64,000 nucleotides of DNA, taken from Vanilla planifolia (Eukaryota > Streptophyta > Magnoliopsida > Asparagales > Orchidaceae). Where the stretch lies: assembly GCA_023846275.1 (NCBI GenBank), contig CM043865.1:30237912-30301911 (forward strand), in the 5' to 3' direction. Numbering within the stretch: the stretch's first letter is position 1; each line of letters opens with the position of its first letter. Shown here in pieces: positions 49,040 through 61,000 of the stretch. Below the pieces are notes generated by a model. The model saw only the letters and a list, made by a program, of their open reading frames with translations. It searched no databases and was not told where the DNA came from. Both the position numbers and the translations under genes were made by a program.

Positions 49040-52000
49040 TTAGGAATTCTTTTTATCTTTCCAAACCAACACTAAAGTATGGTTTGATAAGATACATAAG
49101 AAATATTGAGTCAAAATAATAATAACAGATCTCAAAATAATATAGATTCAATATATGTACAAAGAGAGTAATGCAATGACAAATCATCTTGTCCACATGG
49201 CCAGTACCAACTTAGAGTCCAACACTTTTGAAGCTCACCAATAACCCAATTATTGTACAGGTCTAACCAAATTGGATAGGATTCAATAACCTTAATAACA
49301 ACACACAAAACAAGGGAAATCCTCTCGATTGTTTAATTGATGGTTTGCTTTGAGAGCTTTTGGTTTGCCCTTATTGTCAGGCCCTTCTGCTGTTTCGTAA
49401 TTGAAACAAACTCCTTATTCTATAATCTTTTTAAAATATAATAAATTTTATAAAAAAGGCTATAAATATGATATTATATGTCCATATAATGAATTTTACA
49501 TTCAATTCATTTGGACAATATAAGATATGACTTTAGAATAATTTAGTGAAGACAAAACTAATTTTTTTTGAAGTATCAATCTTATGTCCCAAGTCTATCC
49601 ATCACAAAATTTAATGCACTAGTTTTAGAAAAAAATCATGCTATCAAGTGAACTTTTATACCAATAGGCATTGAGTTAAGTAGACTATTTTGTATTTGAA
49701 ACTGGGGAATGAGAAATGTAAATATTTGCTCCTAAATGTAACCCTAATTAGCTATTAAAAAGATGCAATCTATAGTTCTTGCAGTGTTCTCCTCTTCCAA
49801 GATAAGAACTGGAGAACTTTGAGTAGTAGATGCAAGGTCTGAAGGAGTAAGAGGCTATGTTATTATACTTTATTATTAAGAGGCTATGTTATTCTACTTT
49901 ATTATTACTACACAGCCCAACAAGGCAGCACAATTGACATCCTTTCTTCCACTACCATGGAAACTGTAGAAAGTTTACTAAAGCTCTCAGAAATTCTCCT
50001 ATAGCAAGGTACCATTAAATGCTTTGACAAACTTTAACCTTGAACTTATATATTTGCAAACATCTTCATTTTATTGTATGATAGCTCTATGGTATTTAAA
50101 CTTCTAATAAAACAAATTTTAGCATGATTGACAACACTTCTAATTGCACACTCACTAAAAGTGCATATAACATAATCAGCATTCATTTTATTAAACCCAA
50201 GTCCTCCTTATCTTAAATTCTTCTCCATTATGCTTAATTTTACCTTGATCAAAAGATCTCACCTATTGAAACTATCTATAAAAAAAAGAATCTTATCTTG
50301 AGAATATTTTTCATAACATAAAACAAACTTGACGCTAATATTTGATCTAGCTCTGCTACAACAGAAAACTATTTAACAACTTCTACTTCTACAACAAGCA
50401 CTGCTCTTTAATACATCTCTTTAACAAATCAAAAAACCTAATCAAGCCTTACCCAATGAGCATTGTGGTGTAGGAGCGTAGAGGCAAATTGGAGAGTTCT
50501 TATGACAATAGACCTCAGCTGTAGGTGGCCTGACGGTTAAGCATTAGAAGCATATAAGAAAAAGTTTGTGATGGATATAGAGAATAGGAGGGCTGACTGG
50601 ATCTTTGAGAAAAAAAAATGACCATGACATTGAAGAATGCATCCTTAAAAATGATATAACAATGAAAAGTTAAGAATACCTACCGCGATGTCCGGACAAT
50701 GTATGTGTAAAAGCTCCAGAAGCAATATCACATAAACGAACTTGTACATCTGCACTTCCACCAGCAACTAGCATGTGGGTTGTTGCAATTGAGGACATTG
50801 CAGTGCTATAAACTTTTCCTGGCATTTTGAAATCCATGATAGCCTGACATATTTGATGAACAATAAAATTAGCAATCAGGTGATCACCAGATGTGTGTGT
50901 GTGTACACGATTGACTAATGAATAGGAGAACCTACTTGGACAGTATTTGTATCCCACACTTTTACATCATGATCAAAAGAACCAGTAATGAACAAGCCAG
51001 TGTCTACCGGATACCAAATCGCAGATGATATAGCAAATTTATGTCCATATTCATGTTGCTTGTCAACAACAAGTAAACCTCTGTGTTTTGCAATCAATCC
51101 ATTCTGTTCATGTTCCGAGGCATGTTGGATATCATAAATGGCAACAGATGCATCAGATGCACCAGCTAGTAAATAACGCCCCTCTGTCAAATCAACCTGG
51201 CCACGTTGTTACATAATGTAGCCATAGAACACAATCACACAAAATAGCAATTTAAACTGGACCTTCATACACAATATTCAGCAGAAATTTGCAAAATACA
51301 ATATAAAGGGCAACAAAGTGATGCATACATGCCTAGGAAACTAAAGAACACAGAAATATTCACTAGAACAGATTTTTATATTTTAGTCAGTTTGGTTGTT
51401 GATCAAATATTATACATCAAAAGGTCATCAAATAATAGAAGAGTTGGTTGTACAATGGGAAGCAGGTGTTCAGAGAAAAAAATTGCTAAATATAAATGGG
51501 ACCCAAATATTTACGAACATAACTAGACACAATTAAAAGTTTACCGTAGGGGACTGCTCAGTTGGCAATTCTTATTGCACAACTGAATTATAAAGTTTTG
51601 CATCATACATTTCAAAAACTATGACATATGTAAAAATAACAAAAAAAAGAGTTTAAGAAACTGAACAGCAGACACTAATAGCATCACATGGTCTTAAAAC
51701 GTTATCTTTCCTAGGCTCAAACCAATAGAATCATTAAAAAATCGACACATCCATGTCAAAAAAAAATTGGTAAAAAAAAGCAGATACAGAAAAGATTTTA
51801 ATTGACAGAATGTTATTTGACATTAATTATTTGCATAGAATTTAACTTAGAAAGCTAGTCATTTTTTCATATTTTAGTTTATCCATAAATCCTATGAGAA
51901 TTAGGATGCACAATTCCCAATTCATCGTAGGCTAGTAATCCCCTTCCAATTTTGAATTAGCTATCCATTAGGAGCTAACAGATTAGGGGCATAGGTTGTT

Positions 52001-55000
52001 TGTTTCCCTTGTTATTCTATATCCTCATTTATGTCCATTTAGTATCTTTAAAAAGTTAGATTGTTCTTCATTCTAATGAAGTGAAATGCAAATTTTCTTT
52101 TTCAATTTTCCTCACTTCATAAAAATAATAGAAACACATAAGCATCAAATAAGTTTAGAATGCAGACTTAAAAGACTTTGACATGATGAAGTACAACAAC
52201 TACTAGATCCAAGATAAATGACAATGTCATGCATATAATAAGTTGATTGTAAGATAATAAATTAAGATATTAAATATATTCTAATTGGTTAACTATGCTA
52301 TACATCCTCTGTAATTCTCCTTCTAGGAAATATTATATACTTCATTTTACTAACAAACATAACAAGCAAGTAAAAGGCATCTCGGCAGCCTTACAACTGA
52401 CAGCAATAATCCTATGGTAACAGGAATGGAATGAAATCTACCAAACAACTCAAATACAAAAGATTAGTATCATAGCAAACCAAAGGCCTTGCTTGGGTAC
52501 TGGAAACTGGAAAGTGGTTGTATAGTGCAAGAAAACAAAATCAGAGTAACGACAACATTCTAAACAGAAGATCAAAACGCCTTAAATCAAATGGCAACAA
52601 TTACTCTAGCAAAGAAAAGCATGCAACACCTTATGACGATCCCTTGATGCTAAGGATCCCATGTTAGGACTGATTTGATAATGGAAAGTAACGAGCAAGT
52701 TCAACATGAGACAGTTCGTTAAATAAACAAGTACATCAAATCCTAGTGGTCCAACCTAATAAGGAAAGATGCTGGGGAAGGTGCATTCCTAATGACAACC
52801 CATATTAATGGCACAACCATCAAAGATTCATTTAAGATGAGCTAGGAGTTCACGTGATCAATCCATGCCTCTACAAGGAGGGTAAACATCAACCACAATC
52901 ATGATCGAATCTGGCCCTGACCAAATTAGGACAACACTAAGAGTGCCATGACCCAAACCAAGACATCCACACCTGTTCTATGCAATACAATCTTAGTTTA
53001 CGAAGCAACAAAGCACATCCAACCAACAAGCAAGTGTTGGAACACACTACTTACATGATGAAACTTTCAAAAAAAGTATTATCATACATAAATATATAAA
53101 CATGCAAATATAAAGTAGTTTTATGTGTATAAAAATTATAATTGCATTATGCATGTATAAACCTCTCCCACCAAACATAAAATAAAAATAAAAATATTAT
53201 AAGGACAAAAGTTGGTATAATTGGCTGTACATGCACAAATTCGTGCATGCGTTATGTAAATAAAAAATATACATACCATATGAGCACATAACCCCCTTTT
53301 ACACGAAAACATATGGGCATAATTCAGTTTATGCACTTACTATGAAAAAACATATCTACTAGTTTGTTTGACAACCTTATTTTTGATCACAATATTAAAT
53401 TGTTGAAAAATGGCATTCATTGCATAAGTCAACCTTCTTGTAGTTTAGATTGAGTTTGGAGATATTGATGGCTTGAATACCTACCTCATTGTCTAGCAAA
53501 TAAGGATGCCAATGCTTAATGTCTAAATATAGTGCAACTCTTTATCATACATGGGATAATTTTTGTGTGCCCATTGTAGTATTTAAATTAATATGCTACC
53601 ATCGACCCTTCTTGCATCAATATTGTTCCAATAGCATACCTAGAGGCATTTGACTCAACCTTGAATGGTTGTTGAAAACTTGGCAATGCTAATATAGGTG
53701 CCCTATTGATGACTTTGATTTAAGAAATGTAGTATCATAGATCTCTTCATACAAACTTCTAATTCTATGAGTCAAGATATGGAGTGGTAATAGCATCTCA
53801 AACCTTCGATGAATTTCCTTGAGTATAAAAAAGCTTCTTACATTAATAGTATTCATAAGTCTCGGCTATTCCTATATGACCACCCCTGTTATCTAACTTA
53901 TCCATTCCCAATTCTTAACCTCAGATTTAGAAGGTTATCATTTCCAAACTCATATTTCTTCACACTGAGTTTGAGCTAATTCTTAACCTTTTTCATATGC
54001 TTGAGGTGTTCACTTAGGTTTATGATACATTTGAGTATATCATCAACAGACATAATTACAAAGTTTTCAAAGTAAGGCCTAGCATAATATTCATCAACCC
54101 AAAGAATACCGTCAGTGCATTCCACAGACTAAATGGCATCACCAGTCACTCAAACAACACCTCATGTCTTAAAAGTTGTATTCCAAGTGTCAAATTCTTT
54201 GATACACACTTGAGCATATGCTTATTTGAGAACTAATTTCAAGAAGACACAAGCGTGTCAAAGCTGAATTAATAAATTTTCACATCAAGGATAAGGCAAC
54301 CTGTTCTTGGCAATGGTCATGTCGATAACAGGAGCATATTCTATAGCCAACACTCTTTTTTAGCACTATTATCACTAGAGAGCAATTTCTTAGCTTCAAC
54401 ACTCTAGTCATGAGTACCTCTTTGACTTGCTTCTTTATCTTCTCACTCTATACTATGAATTTTGATACAAGAGTTTATTATGTAAGGCATTTGACACAAG
54501 ATTTATGTCATGCTCTATAGCTCATTTTGGCAATAGTCCTTGTGGTACCTCAAATGGATTAGAAAAACAAAAAATAAGTTACCTTAATAGTGTGTTAAAC
54601 TTAGTGAGCTCCTTATTATCATCTTGATTTGGCTTCTCTGACAAAATGAGCAAGAGAACATAGCTTTTACAAACATTCATGAAGCCTTTTGCCTATATTA
54701 ACTACAAGTTCAATTGTCAACTTCCTTCCACTCTATTCATGATAAAACCCTATCCATAATGAATTGGTGCTGGCATGAAAACCGATAACACACCATCTTG
54801 ATCCCACACATATGAAAAACTCAATATCACTTGACAAACATTGAGCGGGACCACCTCACATGGTAGTCCTTCATCAATATACTTTCAAGTGATAACAAAT
54901 TTAATTTTGCACTTTTAATTTTTTTTTTTTTGAGTCCTATATTCAGACCCAAAGAGTGGGACTTTGTTTGAGGGATGACAATCAAGTTTAAATGACTCAT

Positions 55001-58000
55001 AAGGCTTTTAAGCTTTTAGATATCAAGTTCTTCTAGCTGCAAATATCTATGACACCACTTATTAGATATGTCATCACTTGTATTTTCGGATTGAAGAGTT
55101 ATGCTTTGCATAGAAGGAAACTTGAGTGATGGTTATAGATTCCACAATAAAAAATAAGTTTGTATCTTCTTGTTGTATTGTGTGAGAACTTCCTAGCTTC
55201 AACAATCACCATTAACTTGTTTTTCGCACTCCTTTTAGACTTCTCTAAGAATAACTGAGGATAGATCTTCCAAAAATTCTCTTGATTATGTCCCTTTATC
55301 TGACAATGATCAAAGAATTTTGATCGAGAAATAGGCTATGCTGAAACAACTATGTTAAATAGTATTTTCTTCTATCGAGGGCCAACCTTCCATTTCTTGA
55401 AACTATTATTCAATTTTCTAACTAGTCTTAAAGTTGTCTCTCTTCCAGATCTATTTTTTTTCTTGACAATGACTAAGAACATACTTTTTGGATTCTAATT
55501 TAAAAGAGGAATAATTGGAGCACAATGACAATGAAATAATATAAGCCCAAGGTGTACTGTTATACCATGTAAAAATTATATGTTTAATCTTCAATAATTA
55601 AATTGTGGCTTGGATGATTTCAGATCGACAGTAGGATGAGCCAGGAGCTCAATTGGAGACTATTGGAATTTCTGAAATTTTCTGGGGATTTTTCGGAGCA
55701 CGGAGGAAATTTTTAAGTAATTTTCCCTGTTTAATTGGATTTATTGGATTTTTGGAAATTCGAAAAATCTATTTAAATCGGTCCATTAGATTTTTAAACC
55801 GGAATTTGGTTTTACCGCGCGTGAACCGGACCGGAGCGATTCAGCGAAGGCGGGGGCGGTTCGCCGAGTGCGTTTGCGCGTGCGGTTGGATAAGCCACGG
55901 ATAAGCGGATCGGACGGACGAGATCAGCGGTGGAGATTAACCGGCTGATCGGGTTTAAGCGGCGTTATTAGAAGGTCAACCGGCGCTTAATGGGTTCTTA
56001 ACGGGTTATTACCGGTTTAAGCGGGGTATTTAACCGAAACTGTTCGGCTGTTAGGGTTTCGAGCGGTGGCCGGAGACGAGGTGTTCGCGGCGAACGGCGA
56101 TACTTTCCGGCAGCCTTTCAAGGGGCTTTTTGTACCTGGAGGTTCGTGGGACCGAGGAGAATCGATTGGTACCGGTTTCGTTCGGCGAGGAGCAGCGGTT
56201 GGTTGCATGCGAGCTTCACCGTCGCCGGAGAAGAAAAGTAGGAAATTCAGATTTTAAATTAGTTATTTAGCAAATTAAAATATGGATTATTTTGCAAATA
56301 GCTACCGGAGCATGCGAATTGTGGTTTTTGGAATTGATTAAATCAAATTATTGATTTTAGCATTTTAGGGTTTTTCTTCGGAAAATTATAACCGCCGAAT
56401 TTGGGAATTTTACCAAGCATGTGTTGATTCGATTATGTGCTTTAATCATGTTGAGATAGTATCAAATGCTGAAATATGTTTAATTTCATAGATTGTTAAA
56501 ATGGGGATCGGATGAAATTTTGGCGGAAAATTTTGATTGAACCTTAGAAATTAGTGGCAATTATTGAAATATTAGGATAGTACGAACATCGGATTTTGTT
56601 TTTCCTTGATCTCGGTCGCCGGAAATCGACGGGGGAAACGGAATTTTCCCGGAGGAATCGTCGGCTAGGGTTTCGCGGGCGCCGGGCGGAGGAAGGAGAT
56701 GGATTAGATTAATTTCGGTTTAGTTAATTAAGTAATTGTAATTATTCAATTTTTATTAATAAATTAAATGTTAAACGTCGGCTGGAAATTGGATTAATTA
56801 TTCGGCCGGTGGGTTCTCGGTTCAGCGCGACGGCCGAACCGGCAGCGAAAATTGGTTCAGCGGAATTAGGCGCGGACGAACGGCGCGAAGGCCCGAACCG
56901 GCAGCGAAAACCGGTTCAGCGGGATTCGGCGCGGACGAAATTTAATTCGGAAATTAATCCGAATTTTTGGAAAAAGGATATATGTGAATTTAAATTTTAA
57001 TTCGGAAATTTATTCCGAATTTCGGAAAATTGAGAAAGGGCAGAATTTGATTTTTTTGGAATTTAAAAAAAAAGCAGTAATTAGAATTTCGGGATTTTAA
57101 ATTCTGAAAAAAATTCAGAAAAAGAGAAATTGGGATTTGAGCGATCTCGAAAATTCTGGAGATCCGTATGTAGAGAAAAATTTCCTGAAGTAGGAAAAAA
57201 TGTTATCAGTGATGACAGTACAGTTGAAACAGTCAGACAGAGGTATGGTACATGGATGCTACCAAAACAGTCAGTAACTGGTACAGTTGTGTTGCTTGGA
57301 CGGCAATGGCATGGATTGAGTCAGGTTACTCAATGTTGGCATATTTCACGGATTGACATAATGGACCGGACTACTATAGGCCCTATATGATGTTTTAGGG
57401 TGGTTGTGGTAGGTAACTGTGCGGTACAGACTTAGCTTCCACAGTATACATGTGGACTGGTATGCGCCTTGTTGTATCTGGACACATGTTGTCGAATCTT
57501 GGAGTTATAGCTTAGCAATGACTGTAGGGGCGTGGCTTCTATGGAAATTGTTGGGAGAGGACTTCTTGGGACGGTGGCTGAGTCGATCTCTTCTGGTCCA
57601 TGAGTGTAGGCCTACGCGCCTGAGAGTGGCAGTGGCAGGGGTGACTCGCCGTGGCTAGCCAAGTGTGTAGGCCTGCGTGCCTGGGTGGCAGGGGTGTCTC
57701 ACGTTGGCTAGAGATCTATGTGACTGGTTCTGTCTATAGTCTCCAGAAGATTGATTGACGAGAGACGCTGCGGTGTCGGGTGCTAGGCGTTGTGATGCGT
57801 GAGCAAAGATGGGCGTGTCCCGCTGGCATGCTTTGCCTAGGCACCATGCATGCGCAGAGATGGGCGTGTCCCGCTGGCATGCTACTTGGAACCCCAGAGG
57901 AGAGCTACTCTGGTGTGACTGGGGTGACTGTGGTTGGTCGGAGTCTGGGACTGAGAGTGCCTTTCCACCATACATTGTTATGCTGTATTCCTATACTCTT

Positions 58001-61000
58001 GCTATTATCCTTTTCTTGCATGTGAGTTTTACTAGCTGTCTTTCCTACTGGGCATAGCTCATTCCTTTATTATCTATATTTTTCCAGCGGCTCGACAGAC
58101 TTGACGCCACCCAGATTAGGTGGGATCGTGGTCAGCAGGCTAGTGGAGGATATCTGATCTGTGATTCTGAGACATTTTGGTTAGTGTGATTGATGCTATT
58201 GGATGTATTCAGTGAGACTATTATTCTTATGTCAGGTATTGTGTGAGGATGAATCTGACTTATGTATCTGGTTGGATGATGTTGCACTTGTTGGACTTGG
58301 ATCTTATTCTTGTGATGTAGTTTCCATTCACTGTCTTACTTATTGTTTTGGTGCTATGGTGTGTGGAGTGCCATATTTATATATTTATTCTGTGGATGTT
58401 ATATATCTTTTTGTGATGGTGAGGTCATTACATGACTATGGAACTTACCATGGTGGTTCAGACTTCTATTAGATCGGTTCTCCTATCGGTATGGGATAGG
58501 AGTATTGGGTCTAGTAGGAGTAAAATTGCGCGAGTCCATCTGTTAATTCAGGAGTCATGAATCCTGAGTTGACGGTGTACCCGGGAGATGGGATCCACAT
58601 TGTTAAGGAAAGTAGGTGTGTAATGATGTGTTATATCTTATGTTTTTCGTAGGCTACTCAGGTTGGTATGGGACGATCTGAGCTGTCTATATGTAAAAAA
58701 AAAAAAAATGTATGCCAAAAATCAGCCTAGGAAAAATGGGGTGTAACATGTACTCTATCAATATTTGTATCTTGTCAAGAAGCATACTCCAATAGTGTGG
58801 CAATTGTGCCATATATTCCAACATAGTTTGTCATTTTTTATAATGACAATTGTGTCATATCCACCATCTCTATTTTTGATAGCCCATTCATCACATAGAA
58901 TTCTTTGCAAATGAGCTTCTTGAATTTACTCCAACACTCATTTTGCATCAATCTAGTACTCATAAATGACTTCCATCAAATGAGAGAATAATAAGATAAT
59001 TGCAACTAAGCAAATGCCACTTTGTTTATGAAAGAGTATACTAAAAAAGAGAAGTTTCCAACTAATCCAACAATGCACCAAGTTTCTTTACATCGACAAT
59101 CAATATTATTCCCTATCTTGAACAGTCTCAACCTGCAATCAAGAAATGATGACGTGATATCGTTTCATCATCGTCGTCTTCTTCTTCCTTTAACATTTCT
59201 CTTGAACTATAAAATGCCAAAATCTCAAATCTAGCAATTCCTCCTACTTAAAATAACTAATTCCTTACACTTCCTTGATATAATCATTGAAATACATAAA
59301 TTCTTTAGCATAGTCTCCATGAGAATCTGAACAGATCAAGCAATTTGTTATGCTCACAAATCTCTCCATCATTGAACACATTGAACCCATCTCTAATTGT
59401 TTGCTTCCCCTTCTTTGATAGCTCCATAACACCTTCATCTTTTAGGTTATAGCTATAATAAATGCAATTTAATCAATCTCCCAAATCTTAATTCACCATT
59501 TTGGAGGATAACCAATGCAAATCACTTTGAGTTACCTCCAAATTCCAAATTCATAGGTGTGGTTCACAAAGATGAGCACCCTTACACTCCACAAAAGGAG
59601 AGATAAACTCAAAAAATTTTGAAAGAAGAGAGGGATCTTAGCAAAAACTACTTTTTTATCATTATATCAAAATTTTGATTATGCAATCTAGAATCAAATA
59701 TTTGGAATGATCTTACATCATCTCATCACATATATCAAATTTTGATTATATAACCTACAGTTAAAAATTTGCAATGTTCTTTACATCATCTGTTTATAGG
59801 TAATTTAGTCTTTTGAATTGAAAACAATCGTGCATCAAACAAACCTTGAACTCATCCTTACACAAAGATTATTTGAAAAATTTACAAGCTTGTCCTAATT
59901 TCAACATAAGCAAGATAGAAAAGCCTCGATACCTTGATTGTCTCGAGGGAGGAACTCGAGAGGGTAAACACCTTCAAGAAGTTATATTTACTCATATTCT
60001 AACCATTTGAAACTTATATGCCTTGAGGAAGCAACTCTTGAGGGAAGATAGGCTTGAGAGTTATTTATGCTCTCTTCTACTAATGTGTTGAGACCAACAT
60101 GATCTCTAAGGGGAAATCAAGAGAAAAACATTGTTAAAATCTCGGAATTGAGGCAAACATTGAGAAAGCACTTTTGAGGATAGTCACATTGACTTAAAAA
60201 TGAAGATAGGTATCAACACAAGTATGTCTATCAAAAAGATAACCAATCAAGTAGCATGCCACAAAGAGCCTAAAGATTTGCAATCCAAGCCTAAGAAAAG
60301 AAGTCAAAAGACAGGCACATCTCAAAAAAAGGGCCAAAAGTAGTGCAGGTAGATAATACCTTAAGGATCATAGTTTGTTGCCAGCAATGAAACACATGGA
60401 AAACACCGACTAGATTGCTGGTGGACGACCATACCGATTAGTATGCGCATTATTATAATAACATCTTTATAAATTTTTCATGCAACAACACAAGCTCTAT
60501 ATGCATAAAATGATGTGCTAATAAAAGAATAATACATGTATAAATTATTAGTGTGCATATAAGAATAAATAATGGACGTATAAACTTCAATTTTTATTCA
60601 ATGATAATTTAGATTATGCATATATAATATCTTGTAAGGTACATCAATTAAATAATGCATAAAATTATTATAATGAGCACATAAAATTTTTCTTTTGTCT
60701 CCAAACCACCTTTTTTAACTTCATATGGACCTTCTCAACCAGGCATCCACAAAAGTATTACTCTACTAGATGTTCTCCCAACCCTTAAACTCGTCTTCCT
60801 TAAGATTATTCTCCTAAAGCAAATCGTTGGATGCAGCTAACACCCTTCTCATCAACTTCCAGCTATCATTTCTCTTGCCTTTTTTTGTTTAAATAAGGAA
60901 AAAATAAATTCATTCATCCAACCTCATTGTAGTTTGTTTTTACAGGCTCATATTATTTTTTGGGTTAGTCTCCCAAACATAAAAAGGCGATCTAATTTCC

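Larger units (their letters stand above)
41401..50683 (-). other. CSA intron 3, 9.3 kb
   Basis: Donor at 50683-50682 after HR-G(AT), acceptor at 41402-41401. It contains the distal copy of the 80-bp duplication, a Ty1-copia relic at about 42412-46330, an (AT)n run at 48994-49035, and otherwise AT-rich DNA without recognisable genes (46340-50640). Confidence 0.85.
55568..58748 (-). mobile_element. Probable solo LTR (about 3.2 kb) of a gypsy-type element, nested
   Basis: On the minus strand it begins TGTTACACCCCATTTTTCC and ends ATTTTTACA, giving canonical TG...CA ends; the TGTNACACCCC start is common in long LTRs of plant gypsy chromoviruses. It is markedly GC-richer than its surroundings, has two internal tandem duplications, and shows no gag or pol. 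CATGT occurs at both edges (55566-55570 and 58747-58751), overlapping the termini, so a target duplication is possible but not clean. Sequence on both sides looks like one older gypsy relic. Open frames inside (55653-58472) lack recognisable domains and are read as LTR sequence, not genes. Confidence 0.65.
53450..59300 (-). mobile_element. Decayed Ty3-gypsy retrotransposon split by a nested insertion
   Basis: On the minus strand a reverse-transcriptase remnant reads TIAKNRLPYP (about 54330-54300), IKEFDTWNTTFKT, and YFENFVIMSVDDILKCI (about 54075-54025). The last corresponds to the gypsy catalytic segment FxDDIL, here SVDDIL, followed by EHLKHMKKV as in the HLxxV segment after it. Frames are broken by several stops, so it is inactive. 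Sequence at 58760-59000 on the minus strand, with open fragments such as DEWAIKNRDGG, could be the gag end of the same element, which would put the 55568-58748 insertion inside it. The outer limits are guesses; no LTR pair was identified. Confidence 0.7.

Noticed and set aside
55653-58472. Several open frames of 60-106 codons suggesting GC-rich genes
   Set aside because: They overlap on both strands, contain no domain I recognise, and lie within one TG...CA-bounded LTR-like element whose GC content explains the open frames.
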